Shown in pieces: positions 22,081 to 31,622 of a stretch of 64,000 nucleotides of DNA. The stretch is from Chitinibacter fontanus (GTDB taxonomy: Bacteria; Pseudomonadota; Gammaproteobacteria; Burkholderiales; Chitinibacteraceae): positions 1,302,001 through 1,366,000 of the forward strand of contig NZ_CP058952.1 of NCBI RefSeq assembly GCF_013423785.1. Reading direction: 5' to 3'. Each line of letters opens with the position of its first letter. The first letter of the stretch is position 1. Made by a program: the position numbers and the translations under genes. The notes below the pieces were generated by a model, which did no database searches, had not been told where the DNA came from, and saw only the letters and a list, made by a program, of their open reading frames with translations.

Positions 22081-23166
22081 TCAACGTAATTTCAGTGTGG
22101 CTAAACCCGCCAACACCAGCAGCATGGTGATAATCCAGAACCGCACCACGACTTGCGTTTCCTTCCAGCCTTTAAGCTCGTAATGATGATGTAGCGGCGC
22201 CATTCTAAACACGCGCTTACCCGTCATCTTGAAGCTGGCCACCTGAATCATGACCGACAGCGCCTCCACCACGAACACGCCCCCCATAATCAGCAATACG
22301 ATTTCCTGACGTACAATCACCGCCACCGCGCCCAGACCAGCACCCAGTGCCAACGCGCCTACGTCGCCCATAAACACTTCGGCGGGGTAAGCGTTAAACC
22401 ACAAGAAACCCAAGCCAGCCCCCACCATGGCCGCGCAGAAAACAATCAACTCACCTGCGCCCGCAACATGCGGCACCCCCAGATAAGTCGAGAATTTCGC
22501 ATTCCCCGCGACATAGGCAAAAATGCAGAACGCACCTGCAACCAACACCACCGGCATAATCGCCAAGCCATCCAAACCATCAGTCAAATTGACCGCATTA
22601 CTGGTGCCGACAATCACGAAATAGGTCAGCACGCAAAAGCCAATCGCACCAAACGGATACAGGATTTCTTTGTAAAACGGAATAATGAAACCGGTATTGG
22701 CCGCATCGGGGCCAACATTGACCAGAAACACACCGGCACCAATCGCAATCGCCGATTGGCCGATCATTTTGGCCTTGGCCGAGAGGCCCTTCGGGTTTTT
22801 GAGTGCGACTTTTTTGTAGTCATCAATAAAACCGATCACACCCGTCGCCATCGTCACGATCAACACTAGCCAAACGTATTTGTTGCCTAAATCGCCCCAC
22901 AGCAGGGTTGTCAAACCGATCGACAGCAAAATCATCGTGCCACCCATCGTCGGCGTACCGGCTTTAACCAGATGGGTTTGCGGGCCATCATTACGGACAG
23001 CTTGGCCGACTTTAAGCTCAGTCAGCTTGCGAATCACCCACGGGCCAAGCACCCATGACATCGTCAACGCAGTCATCGTTGCCAGCACGGCGCGCAAAGT
23101 CAGGTAATTAAACACGTTGAAGGCGCGTACCGACTCGCCCAACCATTGCATCAACATCAGCAACAT
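22081..23166 (-). CDS. mraY: Phospho-N-acetylmuramoyl-pentapeptide transferase MraY
   Basis: A 361-residue polytopic membrane enzyme producing lipid I. Diagnostic cytoplasmic motifs are [27 protein letters not shown] and the C-terminal APLHHHYE metal/UDP region. The N-terminus overlaps the murF stop by 10 bp, so translation is probably coupled. Position between murF and murD is standard. Confidence 0.96.
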   Translation of the reverse strand: MLLMLMQWLGESVRAFNVFNYLTLRAVLATMTALTMSWVLGPWVIRKLTELKVGQAVRNDGPQTHLVKAGTPTMGGTMILLSIGLTTLLWGDLGNKYVWLVLIVTMATGVIGFIDDYKKVALKNPKGLSAKAKMIGQSAIAIGAGVFLVNVGPDAANTGFIIPFYKEILYPFGAIGFCVLTYFVIVGTSNAVNLTDGLDGLAIMPVVLVAGAFCIFAYVAGNAKFSTYLGVPHVAGAGELIVFCAAMVGAGLGFLWFNAYPAEVFMGDVGALALGAGLGAVAVIVRQEIVLLIMGGVFVVEALSVMIQVASFKMTGKRVFRMAPLHHHYELKGWKETQVVVRFWIITMLLVLAGLATLKLR

Positions 23167-24551
23167 GGCTGTGCTCCTTGTTCAGTTTTATTTTCTAAGC
23201 CGGCAACCACCGTTTCCATGCGCATAAACCGCGAGCCTTTCACTAATACCTGACTGGCTGGTGTCAGCACCGCGGCGACGGCCGCAATTGCAGCAGCGTG
23301 ATCGGCACAATGCGTCGCACCACTGCGCAGCGCATTGAATGCCTCAACGGCATACTGCATATCAGTACCTACCGCTACCAAATGATTAATCTGGCTTTGC
23401 GCGGCATACATGCCAATTTCGCGATGACGCTCTACCGCATCAGCGCCGACCTCACCCATATCACCGAGTACTAGAATGGTCGGAACACCTGTAGCCCCAA
23501 TTGCAGCCAAAACATCAATCGCGGCTTTCATCGAGTCTGGGTTCGCGTTATAGGTGTCATCCAAAATCGCTGCGCCATTAGCGGCAGTTTTCGCCTGCAA
23601 ACGTCCTTTAACACCGGCCCATTGATTTAACCCCTGCTGCACGTGCGCGAGGGAAATACCTGCGGCAAGTGCAGCAGCAGCGGCAGCCAAGGCATTTCGC
23701 ACATTGTGCTCACCAGGTACTGATAGCAGTACTTGTGCCTCGCCCGCTGGGCAGAGCAGGCTAAATTGGCTACCTGTAGCAAGTAATTCGATATGGCTTG
23801 CCGTCACTTCACCATGCAAGCCAAATGTAGAAATCTGCTTTTCTGCAGCGAGTTGCTGCCAGAGCGGAGCGAATTGGTCATCGGCATTAATAATGGCGGT
23901 GCCATTGGCGACCAAACCAGCAAAAATCTCACCCTTAGCCTGCGCCACGCCTTCTACCGAGCCCAAGGCTTCCAAGTGCGCCGCGCCCGCGTTATTCACC
24001 ACCGCAACATCGGGCTGGGCAATATGCGTCAGGTAATTGATTTCACCGAAATGATTCATGCCCATTTCGGCAATCACGAAACGATGTTCGGCCTGAATAC
24101 CCAGAACGGTTAGTGGCAGACCGATGTGATTATTCAAATTGCCTTTAGTGGCGTGCACATATTGCTCACCACCTGCTGCCACAGCGCAAATTGAGGCCAG
24201 CATTTCTTTCACGCTGGTTTTGCCATTACTGCCGGTCACCCCAATCAATGGGATGTGTGCATGCTGGCTGCGCCAAAATTTGGCCAACTCACCTAAGGCG
24301 GCCAAGGTATCTTTGACAATAATTCGGTTGCCATCACCGGACTCTTGCACCAAAGCAGCCACCGCGCCTTGGTCTAAAGCAGCTGCCACAAAATTATGCG
24401 CGTCAAAACGCTCGCCCTTCAGGGCGACAAATAAATCACCCGCCTGAATATCACGGCTATCGGTGGTGACGCGGTTAAACGTTAGTTGGCTATCGCTCGC
24501 CACCAATTTGGCCTTGAGCGCTTGCGCGGCTTCCCGCAGACTCAACATCAT
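23157..24551 (-). CDS. murF: UDP-N-acetylmuramoyl-tripeptide--D-alanyl-D-alanine ligase MurF
   Basis: A 464-residue Mur ligase with the ATP loop [15 protein letters not shown], the [10 protein letters not shown] motif typical of MurF, and [13 protein letters not shown] in the C-terminal half. It adds D-Ala-D-Ala to the tripeptide precursor. The start overlaps the murE stop by 4 bp. Confidence 0.96.
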   Translation of the reverse strand: MMLSLREAAQALKAKLVASDSQLTFNRVTTDSRDIQAGDLFVALKGERFDAHNFVAAALDQGAVAALVQESGDGNRIIVKDTLAALGELAKFWRSQHAHIPLIGVTGSNGKTSVKEMLASICAVAAGGEQYVHATKGNLNNHIGLPLTVLGIQAEHRFVIAEMGMNHFGEINYLTHIAQPDVAVVNNAGAAHLEALGSVEGVAQAKGEIFAGLVANGTAIINADDQFAPLWQQLAAEKQISTFGLHGEVTASHIELLATGSQFSLLCPAGEAQVLLSVPGEHNVRNALAAAAAALAAGISLAHVQQGLNQWAGVKGRLQAKTAANGAAILDDTYNANPDSMKAAIDVLAAIGATGVPTILVLGDMGEVGADAVERHREIGMYAAQSQINHLVAVGTDMQYAVEAFNALRSGATHCADHAAAIAAVAAVLTPASQVLVKGSRFMRMETVVAGLENKTEQGAQPCC

Positions 24552-26044
24552 TGATTCTTATTTCCTTTCGACTTTCTAGCGAGCGCTTTGTTGGCGTGTT
24601 CCACGTCATCAAAGTGATAGCGCTCACCCTTAATTTCCTGATAGTTTTCGTGCCCTTTGCCGGCAATCAGAATCACGTCACTGCTGTGTGCCATATCAAT
24701 GGCATCGCTAATGGCTGCGGCACGATCCGACTCGATCGAATAGTTCGCATTGCCAGTACCCGGCACGCCCGACACCCCTGCAACGATGTCTTGAATAATG
24801 ACTTTGGGCGCTTCGGAGCGAGGATTGTCGCTGGTAATTACCACTGAGTCGGCCAGACGGCAGGCTATCTCGCCCATCAGCGGGCGTTTCCCGGTATCAC
24901 GATCCCCACCGCAACCAAACACACAATACAAGCGCGAACCTTGCGGCATGGCTTCACGCAACGTCATAAGTACTTTTTCTAAGGCGTCGGGGGTATGAGC
25001 ATAATCGACCACCACCAAAGGCTTATCGTCACCACCCAGGCATTGCATGCGTCCCGCTGCAGGGCGAATTTGCTCCAGCGCAGTAGTGGCGTCAGTCAAA
25101 GAGACGCCTTGCGCCAGCAATACGCCTAAGCACGCCAGCAAATTGCTGGCATTAAAGCGCCCCAATAGGCTAGATTGGATACGCGTCGCACCAAATGGTG
25201 TTTCTACCGTCAGCGCCAAACCTTTGAGTGATGATTCCAGTTGCGTACAGCGCAAATCACCACTGTTAAAGCCGTAGGAAAAAATGGTTTTCGCAGTGGT
25301 AAAGCCTAGCAATTCGCGACCAAATGGATCATCGCTATTGATCACCGCAGCTTTGAGCCCCTCCCACTCGAACAACTTGGCTTTCGCGGCACCATACGCC
25401 TGCATATTGCCGTGGTAATCCAAGTGATCACGGGTTAAGTTGGTGAACACTGCAGTATGAAAAGGCACGCCATGGGCACGTGCTTGCGTCAAACCATGTG
25501 ACGAAACTTCCATCGCCACCTGGGTAGCACCTTCTTGCCGAAATTTGGCCAGCCATTGCTGCAGGCTCAACGGGTCGAGCGTAGTATGCGTAGAACTGCT
25601 TAGCTCGCCGACAAAACCATTACCCAACGTACCCAACACCCCAGCTTTACCACCGAGCGCATTAAATGCCTGCGCCAACCAGTTGGCAATGGAAGTTTTA
25701 CCATTCGTTCCAGTAATACCCACCACCGGTAATGGCTCATCCACATTACCCAGCAGTTTCGCCAGCAATATACCCACTTGGTTTCTTAGCGACGGTACCG
25801 CAATATTCGTCACTTGATGCGCAGGGTCCCAGCGATAATCTTCCGCCTCCCAGATCACTGCTGCGGCACCATTGGCGATCGCATCGGCAATAAACTGGCG
25901 ACCATCGACATATTCGCCCTGATAGGCAATAAAGACGTCTCCGGCGCACACTTTGCGGCTGTCGACCACCAAGGTACGCTGTGCGCACAAAGCTTCGATT
26001 GCAGCAAAATCAATGGCAGGTAATGCCCAGCTTACTGGTTTCAT
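24548..26044 (-). CDS. murE: UDP-MurNAc-tripeptide synthetase MurE (meso-diaminopimelate-adding)
   Basis: A 498-residue Mur ligase with the ATP loop VGITGTNGKTSIANW. The diamino-acid specificity motif SDNPRSEAP contains DNPR, the hallmark of meso-diaminopimelate specificity, as expected in Gram-negatives. The start overlaps the ftsI stop by 4 bp and the stop overlaps murF by 4 bp. Confidence 0.96.
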   Translation of the reverse strand: MKPVSWALPAIDFAAIEALCAQRTLVVDSRKVCAGDVFIAYQGEYVDGRQFIADAIANGAAAVIWEAEDYRWDPAHQVTNIAVPSLRNQVGILLAKLLGNVDEPLPVVGITGTNGKTSIANWLAQAFNALGGKAGVLGTLGNGFVGELSSSTHTTLDPLSLQQWLAKFRQEGATQVAMEVSSHGLTQARAHGVPFHTAVFTNLTRDHLDYHGNMQAYGAAKAKLFEWEGLKAAVINSDDPFGRELLGFTTAKTIFSYGFNSGDLRCTQLESSLKGLALTVETPFGATRIQSSLLGRFNASNLLACLGVLLAQGVSLTDATTALEQIRPAAGRMQCLGGDDKPLVVVDYAHTPDALEKVLMTLREAMPQGSRLYCVFGCGGDRDTGKRPLMGEIACRLADSVVITSDNPRSEAPKVIIQDIVAGVSGVPGTGNANYSIESDRAAAISDAIDMAHSSDVILIAGKGHENYQEIKGERYHFDDVEHANKALARKSKGNKNQ

Positions 26045-27897
26045 GCGTCTTCCTTCACGTCTTCCACCCCATTACCGGGCAGTAAAATATTCGTTGTTGG
26101 AGCATCTGGCGGAACACCCAGCAAACGCAGGCTACCCGCCACGACATTACTAAACACCGGTGCGGCGACTAGACCACCGTAGCGCAGCGCAAAAGAAGGC
26201 TCATCAATCATCACCGCCACAATCAGGCGTGGATTGGAAATCGGCGCCAACCCAACAAATGAGCCCACCCGAGCGGTATCGGAATACACGCCATTGACCA
26301 GTTTTTTCGCTGTACCGGTTTTGCCACCCACGCGATAGCCAACCACTTGCGCGCGTGTCGCAGTACCACCAGGCAAAGTCACCATTTCCAGCATTTTGCG
26401 CACTTGAGCGGCTGTTTCAGCAGAAACCACCTGCTTACCGGGCGCAGGTGCGACCAATTTGGTAAAGGTCACCGGATGCACCTCGCCATTACCAGCAAAC
26501 ATCTGATAAGCCCGTGCCATTTGCATGACGCTGACTGATACCCCGTAGCCGTAAGCCATCGTGGCCTGCTCAATCGGCCGCCACGTTTTCCATGGGCGCA
26601 CCCGACCTGGCGACTCGCCGGGGAATCCGGTATTGAGTTTTTCGCCAAAGCCCACTGCGTGCATAAAATCTGACATTTGCTCACGCTCCATCATCAGCGC
26701 CATCTTGGCCGCACCGACGTTGGAAGACTTCTGGATAATGTGCTCGACGGTTGCTGCGCCCACCGCATGGTCATCACGAATCGTCGCTGGGCCAATTGTC
26801 ATCGTGCCACCACCCGTTTGAATCACGGTCGTAGGGGTAACCTTGCCAGCATTGAGCGCCATCGCCACAGTGACGGCTTTCATGGTTGAACCGGGCTCAT
26901 ACAGATCAGTCAGCGCACGATTGCGTTTATGCGCTGGATCAATTTTGGCGCGACTATTGGGGTTGTAGGATGGCGCATTGGCCATGGCCAGTACCTCACC
27001 TGTGCGCGCGTCGAGCACAACAATCGCACCACCTGCGGCTTGGCTGTTATCAACGGCATTTTTCAGCTCGCGATACGCCAAGTACTGTATGCGGCGATCT
27101 ATCGACAGCTGCAAAGTCTGCCCTTCCTGTGGCGGCACAATGGTCGAAACATCCTCGACGATATATCCGCGGCGATCACGAATGACCGTCCGCGAGCCGG
27201 CTTTACCAGCCAGCATCGAATCTTTGGTCAGCTCAAAGCCTTCCTGCCCCTTACCATCCAGATTGGTAAAGCCCACCACATGCGCCATCACCTCACCTGC
27301 GGGGTAATAGCGGCGATATTCAGTTTGCGAATACACGCCAGGCACATTTAAAGCCAAAACCCGCTTGGCATCAGCGGGTGAAATATGGCGCTTAACCCAT
27401 AGAAAATCCGACTTTACATCTTCGCCTTGTTTGTTCTTTCTGGTGGCGTTGATTTTGGCCTGGAGCTCATCGGGTGAAATAGCCAATAAACTGGCAATCT
27501 TTTTAATTTCGTCGACCGAGACTGGCACCTGCTCATCATCATCAGTTTGCTTCCAATCTTTGGGACGACTCTGCCCAACTGGCAAAACCTGCATACTGCG
27601 CGGACTCAGCCAGATCGATTGTACTGGCGTCGAAATCGCCAGCGGCTCACCATTGCGATCGGTGATCATGCCGCGGTTAGGTTCCAGCTTTAAAGTACGG
27701 CGGTAACGCGCATCACCTTGATCCTGCAAAAAGCCCTCATTCCAAGCTTGCAGGTACAGACTACGCCCCAACAGCGCAGCAAACAGCCCCATGAGACAGG
27801 TCAGCACAAACCAAACCCGCCAGCGCTCCAGCTTTGGTTTCACGGCATATTTATCTGGACGTCGCCCAGTGGCGACAGTACGCGCTTGTCGCATCAT
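26041..27897 (-). CDS. ftsI: Septal peptidoglycan transpeptidase FtsI (PBP3)
   Basis: A 618-residue class B penicillin-binding protein with a cytoplasmic tail and one membrane helix (about residues 28-46). A dimerisation domain (EPNRGMITDRNGEPLA) precedes the transpeptidase domain. Active-site motifs are SxxK in YEPGSTMKAV (Ser337), SxN in KSSNVGAAK, and KTG in VGGKTGTAKK. It crosslinks septal peptidoglycan with FtsW. The start overlaps the ftsL stop (ATGA) and the end overlaps murE. Confidence 0.96.
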   Translation of the reverse strand: MMRQARTVATGRRPDKYAVKPKLERWRVWFVLTCLMGLFAALLGRSLYLQAWNEGFLQDQGDARYRRTLKLEPNRGMITDRNGEPLAISTPVQSIWLSPRSMQVLPVGQSRPKDWKQTDDDEQVPVSVDEIKKIASLLAISPDELQAKINATRKNKQGEDVKSDFLWVKRHISPADAKRVLALNVPGVYSQTEYRRYYPAGEVMAHVVGFTNLDGKGQEGFELTKDSMLAGKAGSRTVIRDRRGYIVEDVSTIVPPQEGQTLQLSIDRRIQYLAYRELKNAVDNSQAAGGAIVVLDARTGEVLAMANAPSYNPNSRAKIDPAHKRNRALTDLYEPGSTMKAVTVAMALNAGKVTPTTVIQTGGGTMTIGPATIRDDHAVGAATVEHIIQKSSNVGAAKMALMMEREQMSDFMHAVGFGEKLNTGFPGESPGRVRPWKTWRPIEQATMAYGYGVSVSVMQMARAYQMFAGNGEVHPVTFTKLVAPAPGKQVVSAETAAQVRKMLEMVTLPGGTATRAQVVGYRVGGKTGTAKKLVNGVYSDTARVGSFVGLAPISNPRLIVAVMIDEPSFALRYGGLVAAPVFSNVVAGSLRLLGVPPDAPTTNILLPGNGVEDVKEDA

Positions 27898-28196
27898 GGC
27901 AGATCGGTCACTACGGGTTTCACGACCTGCTGGCCATGCTCAAGAATGACTTGAGTACGATTAGAAGGAGCAACTTGCATTCCCATCTTTTGGCTCGCTT
28001 CAGCCTCAATCCGCGAATGCATGGCCCAAGTACTTTGCTCTAGCTGCAATTGCCCCCATTCGACATTCAGCTTGCGAGTAATCGCATCTTGTTTTTGCAG
28101 CTCGATAAATAATTTGCGCGCCTTATGCTGGCTAGTCACCACACCCATGGCACACACAATCACAATCAAGAGTAAAAATAAGTTCAACCGAGTCAC
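27894..28196 (-). CDS. ftsL: Cell division protein FtsL
   Basis: A 100-residue bitopic protein. The N-terminal transmembrane helix ([17 protein letters not shown]) is followed by a periplasmic coiled-coil stretch (about residues 25-75). It forms the FtsQLB complex that activates FtsWI. It overlaps rsmH by 4 bp and ftsI by 4 bp, the canonical place for ftsL. Confidence 0.93.
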   Translation of the reverse strand: MTRLNLFLLLIVIVCAMGVVTSQHKARKLFIELQKQDAITRKLNVEWGQLQLEQSTWAMHSRIEAEASQKMGMQVAPSNRTQVILEHGQQVVKPVVTDLP

Positions 28197-29137
28197 AGCG
28201 GGCCCTCGGTACGCTCAGCCACACGCAAAATCGCGCTGCGAGCACGTGGGTTGGCTTTCACTTCAGCCTCGCTGGCGCGAATTGGCTTGCTGACGATTTT
28301 CAACGGCGCAGCTGCAATTTCACTAGCCATCACCGGCAAACGCGAAGGCAAACGATCACCCGTGGCTTTATCTTGCATAAAGCGCTTCACAATCCGATCT
28401 TCTAGCGAATGAAACGCAATCACCGACAAACGTCCACCTTGTTTTAACAAAGCAAGCGCCTGTGGCAGCGTTAGCGATAACTCCTCAAGCTCGCGATTGA
28501 CGTAAATCCGTACAGCTTGGAAGGTACGCGTCGCCGGGTCCTGGCCCGGCTCACGGGTGCGGACTGCCGTTGCCACGACCGCGGCAAGTTCGCCTGTTGT
28601 AGCAAAAGGTTCGACTGCCCTACGCGTAACAATCGCTGCTGCAACCTGCCGAGCAAACCGTTCTTCGCCATAATCTTTCACCACCTCTGCAATTTCTTTT
28701 TCATCAGCCGAATTTAACCATTCGGCAGCAGTAATACCCCGCGTGGTATCCATGCGCATATCAAGCGGAGCATCAAACCGGAAGCTAAACCCCCGAGAAC
28801 CATCATCAAGCTGTGGCGAGGAAACCCCCAAATCCATCAGCAAGCCATCAATTTGGGTCACACCTAGTTTGGCCAGCGAATCGGCCAGCGTAACGAAACC
28901 TTCGTGCACAATCGTAAAACGCGGATCAGCGATCGTCGCCGCCTCAGCAATTGCGTACGGGTCTTTATCAAATGAGATCAAGCGGCCATTGGGGCCTAGC
29001 TTGGAGAGAATCAGGCGCGAGTGTCCACCGCGGCCGAAAGTACAATCGACATACACACCATCAGGCTGGATTGCGAGCGCATCCACCGCTTCATCGAGCA
29101 ATACCGTGCGATGCACGAAGCTTTGCGTATCGCTCAC
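28193..29137 (-). CDS. rsmH: 16S rRNA (cytosine1402-N4)-methyltransferase RsmH
   Basis: A 314-residue SAM-dependent methyltransferase. It has the N-terminal [13 protein letters not shown], the SAM motif [23 protein letters not shown], and the C-terminal family motif [13 protein letters not shown]. It modifies C1402 of 16S rRNA at the ribosomal P site. Overlaps of 4 bp with mraZ and ftsL show tight coupling at the head of the dcw operon. Confidence 0.96.
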   Translation of the reverse strand: MSDTQSFVHRTVLLDEAVDALAIQPDGVYVDCTFGRGGHSRLILSKLGPNGRLISFDKDPYAIAEAATIADPRFTIVHEGFVTLADSLAKLGVTQIDGLLMDLGVSSPQLDDGSRGFSFRFDAPLDMRMDTTRGITAAEWLNSADEKEIAEVVKDYGEERFARQVAAAIVTRRAVEPFATTGELAAVVATAVRTREPGQDPATRTFQAVRIYVNRELEELSLTLPQALALLKQGGRLSVIAFHSLEDRIVKRFMQDKATGDRLPSRLPVMASEIAAAPLKIVSKPIRASEAEVKANPRARSAILRVAERTEGPL

Positions 29138-29571
29138 AGCAAAATTCCTTCCATATTATTCTCAAGTTCCTGCGGATCCATCGCCATGATGGCCTCAGTG
29201 GTCGCACTCCATTTCGCGTCATCCCACAGCTCGAACTTGTTTCCCATGCCAACAAGAGCAACCTCTTTATCCAACTTGGCGACTTGGCGCAGACGCGGCG
29301 GAATTAGCACCCGCCCTGATGCATCCATTTCGACCTCTTCGGCCTGACCCACAATAAACCGGCGAATATTCATTTTGGGGCCGGTTAACTGATTGAGCTG
29401 GTCACGAATCGGCAACCAGGCTGGCTCGGGATACACCAACAAGCACCCGGCTGGGTCCGCAGTAATGATGAGCTTGCCTTGCGCCTGGGCGAGCAAGGCG
29501 TCGCGATGCTTGGCAGGTATTGCCAATCGCCCTTTGCTGTCCAGATTTAAGGAAGAAACACCACTAAACAT
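29134..29571 (-). CDS. mraZ: Transcriptional regulator MraZ
   Basis: A 145-residue SpoVT/AbrB-type protein with two tandem MraZ domains, [21 protein letters not shown] and the second copy around [17 protein letters not shown]. It binds TGGG-box repeats in its own promoter and represses the dcw operon in species studied. The start is the ATG at 29569-29571, preceded by AAAGGTGG. A longer upstream reading is not supported. A matching three-box operator lies 100 bp upstream (29671-29694), so autoregulation is likely. Confidence 0.95.
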   Translation of the reverse strand: MFSGVSSLNLDSKGRLAIPAKHRDALLAQAQGKLIITADPAGCLLVYPEPAWLPIRDQLNQLTGPKMNIRRFIVGQAEEVEMDASGRVLIPPRLRQVAKLDKEVALVGMGNKFELWDDAKWSATTEAIMAMDPQELENNMEGILL

Positions 29572-29670
29572 GACCGAATTACCACCTTTGAGGCGATACA
29601 TGAACGAAGTTGTAAAACCGTGGGATTTTGCCCCACTTCGGCATTCAGCGGGAAGAAAAGTGCACTTTTA

Positions 29671-29694
29671 CCCACTTTCTCCCACTGCGCCCCA
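29671..29694 (-). promoter_or_regulatory. MraZ operator: three TGGG boxes at 10-bp spacing
   Basis: On the transcribed (minus) strand GTGGG repeats three times at exactly 10-bp intervals (CCCAC on plus at 29671, 29681, 29691). This is the TGGGN-N5 array known for MraZ binding. The first box touches the -10 element, so binding would block RNA polymerase. A further CCCAC lies at 29632. Confidence 0.85.
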
Positions 29695-29722
29695 CTATAG
29701 AGCAAAAAAAAACCCGACACAA
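29694..29722 (-). promoter_or_regulatory. Predicted sigma-70 promoter of the dcw operon (Pmra)
   Basis: Minus strand: -35 TTGTGT (29717-29722), a 17-bp spacer, and -10 TATAGT (29694-29699). The -35 lies inside the upstream terminator hairpin, and the -10 is followed at once by the MraZ boxes. The spacing is optimal, and no better promoter is visible in the gap before mraZ. Confidence 0.65.
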
Positions 29723-29733
29723 GTTGTGTCGGG
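29713..29733 (-). terminator. Rho-independent terminator upstream of the dcw promoter
   Basis: A 9-bp stem CCCGACACA/TGTGTCGGG with an AGT loop, followed on the minus strand by nine Ts. It would stop transcripts arriving from the gene at 30091-30414 and insulate the dcw operon. Confidence 0.85.
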
Positions 29734-29916
29734 CAATTTCCTGTTTTGATACAATGATTTAGAACGTCAGAATCACAAATTAGCACTCCGTTTTAAATCA
29801 ATCATCAAGCACTAAAAGTTAAAGTATTACTTTAAATTCAACACCTTTCCTGACGTAAGCTTCAAAAAAAACGTCGCATTTCGCCAAATTCTTACACCTT
29901 AACCAGATCTCAGCTG

Positions 29917-30087
29917 ATGAACGGCAAAATTAACCTATTTATTCTGTTGCTTCTTGCTGCCGTTATAACTTGGCAGTGGTTGGGGCCACACCGCCGGAAA
30001 GAAATTCATCGCACAGTGCATATTGCAGCAGGAGTATTGCTCACGGTGGCACTACTGGCAATTGTTTGGCATCAATACTCTGGTTAA
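29917..30087 (+). CDS. Small membrane protein, 56 residues
   Basis: An ATG-initiated frame of 56 codons between mraZ and the next gene. Residues 6-19 (NLFILLLLAAVITW) and 35-51 form two hydrophobic segments around a basic loop (GPHRRKEIHR). This is a plausible two-helix inner-membrane protein. No family was recognised. It is divergent from mraZ and converges on the 30091 gene with only 3 bp between the stops. No strong ribosome binding site is visible, so expression is not certain. Confidence 0.5.
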   Translation: MNGKINLFILLLLAAVITWQWLGPHRRKEIHRTVHIAAGVLLTVALLAIVWHQYSG

Positions 30088-30090
30088 GTA

Positions 30091-30414
30091 TTATACCTTG
30101 CAGGCAATAAATGCCCCGAGCAAACGATCACTCTGCCGGCGACCTTGGCGTCGGCGATCTGACTCGGTACGAGTATCTAGCATCGAAACTACACGATATT
30201 GACGCCGTGTTTGCTGGCGCCGATCTGGATTAGTACGTCGTTCCACCCCGTTCCAGCGCGCAACGGCTCGCGTATACGAGGCTGATACATGCTCAGCACC
30301 AGCCTGATCTTGATCGGTACCGGCATCGCCTTGCTCAGCCTCGAGATGAGCATATTTCTGAATCTGATAGTCAGAGAAAATACGGTTTCTCGCATGGATC
30401 GAAGTTATTTTCAT
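30091..30414 (-). CDS. Hypothetical Arg-rich protein with repeated ERR/DRR motifs
   Basis: A 107-residue soluble, strongly charged protein. The N-terminal half is Gln/Glu/Asp-rich. The C-terminal half has repeated basic clusters (VERRTNPDRRQQTRRQYR, then SDRRRQGRRQSDR). The RRxxxDRR pattern recurs in small uncharacterised proteobacterial proteins; no function is known. It might bind nucleic acid, but that is only inferred from charge. It lies 137 bp downstream of rpoH, beyond that gene's terminator. The ATG at 30414 has no clear ribosome binding site. Confidence 0.5.
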   Translation of the reverse strand: MKITSIHARNRIFSDYQIQKYAHLEAEQGDAGTDQDQAGAEHVSASYTRAVARWNGVERRTNPDRRQQTRRQYRVVSMLDTRTESDRRRQGRRQSDRLLGAFIACKV

Positions 30415-30496
30415 GTAAATAATTCATAAAATTCAAGCACTTAGATTATTATCGGCTAATCATCAAAATTCTTGAAGTGAACTCCCACACAAAAAC

Positions 30497-30520
30497 AAAG
30501 GGAGGCCAAGGCCTCCCTTT
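30497..30520 (-). terminator. Rho-independent terminator of rpoH
   Basis: Stem AAAGGGAGGC/GCCTCCCTTT around a CAAG loop, with A-rich sequence on one side and T-rich on the other. It can therefore work in both directions. It lies about 30 bp past the rpoH stop. Confidence 0.85.
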
Positions 30521-30550
30521 TATCAATCGAATACGATTGAGTGCCGCAAA

Positions 30551-31408
30551 TTAAACCATGGCGGGCAACAGCGCCTGCTTCATTTTTTGCAATGCTTTCG
30601 TTTCAATTTGGCGAATACGTTCCGCAGACACGTTAAACTCAGCCGCCAAATCATGCAGCGTTGATGATTCACCATCATCAGTTAACCAACGGGCTTCGAT
30701 AATACGGCGGCTACGCTCATCCAATGCATCCAAAGCCGCGCCAATACCGACCGATTGCAACTCATCAAGGCGATTGCGCGCCAGAACCGCAGTCGGCTCG
30801 CTGTGGCTATCTGCCAACCAGTCGATCGGCGCATAACCTTCATCGTCGCCATCATCCGCCACCAAGGACACGTCTTGCCCAGTCATGCGGGTTTCCATTT
30901 CCAACACTTCTTCGGGTTTTACACCCAAATCGTCGGCAATTTCTTTGGCCTGTACATGGGTTAGCGCGGCAAAGCTAGACTTCATAGAACGCAGATTAAA
31001 AAACAATTTGCGTTGCGCTTTTGTGGTCGCAATACGTACCAAGCGCCAGTTGCGTAAGATGTATTCGTGAATCTCAGCTTTGATCCAATGCACCGCAAAT
31101 GAATACAAACGCACACCGCGGCTGGCCTCAAAGCGTTTTACCGCCTTCATCAAGCCAATATTGCCTTCCTGAATCAAATCAGCTTGCGGCAGTCCATACC
31201 CACTGTACCCGCGAGCAATCGATACCACCACGCGCAAATGCGACAGCACCAGCTGACGGGCAGCGTCCAGATCATTGTGTTCTTGATGACGAATAGCTAA
31301 ATCGTGCTCTTCTTCCGGAGAGAGCATCGGAAACGCGTTCACACGCTGAACATAACGCTCAATGCTGTCGCCAACGGATAAGGTTGGCAGCGTTAGTGCA
31401 GTACTCAT
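30551..31408 (-). CDS. rpoH: Heat-shock sigma factor RpoH (sigma-32)
   Basis: A 285-residue group 3 sigma-70 factor that directs RNA polymerase to heat-shock promoters. Region 2 contains LIQEGNIGLMKAVKRF, followed by the diagnostic RpoH box (KAQRKLFFNLRS) that separates it from other sigma factors. Region 4 ends with NVSAERIRQIETKALQKMK, the -35 recognition helix-turn-helix. The start is the ATG at 31406-31408 with a GGAG ribosome binding site. A perfect CIRCE element upstream implies repression by HrcA as well. Confidence 0.96.
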   Translation of the reverse strand: MSTALTLPTLSVGDSIERYVQRVNAFPMLSPEEEHDLAIRHQEHNDLDAARQLVLSHLRVVVSIARGYSGYGLPQADLIQEGNIGLMKAVKRFEASRGVRLYSFAVHWIKAEIHEYILRNWRLVRIATTKAQRKLFFNLRSMKSSFAALTHVQAKEIADDLGVKPEEVLEMETRMTGQDVSLVADDGDDEGYAPIDWLADSHSEPTAVLARNRLDELQSVGIGAALDALDERSRRIIEARWLTDDGESSTLHDLAAEFNVSAERIRQIETKALQKMKQALLPAMV

Positions 31409-31449
31409 GATTCGATCTCCTGTCCAAACATTCTGTGACGAGCTAAATA

Positions 31450-31476
31450 TTAGCACTCTTATTGATAGAGTGCTAA
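31450..31476. promoter_or_regulatory. CIRCE operator (HrcA-binding site) upstream of rpoH
   Basis: A perfect inverted repeat TTAGCACTC-N9-GAGTGCTAA, identical to the CIRCE consensus. It is centred about 55 bp before the rpoH start codon, within the probable promoter region. CIRCE is bound by the repressor HrcA, which is inactivated by heat. The site therefore links HrcA and sigma-32 control. Confidence 0.93.
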
Positions 31477-31622
31477 GCCTCTTTAGAGTTCAATGATTGA
31501 ATCACATAACGCCGTCATACTGCACTGTAATTATTACTATCTGATTGATAGGAAAAAGCTAAGCCCTCCCCAATAAAGAGCTTGGCGCGATATTCCCGGA
31601 GACGAGTGACTACCTGAAAAGC

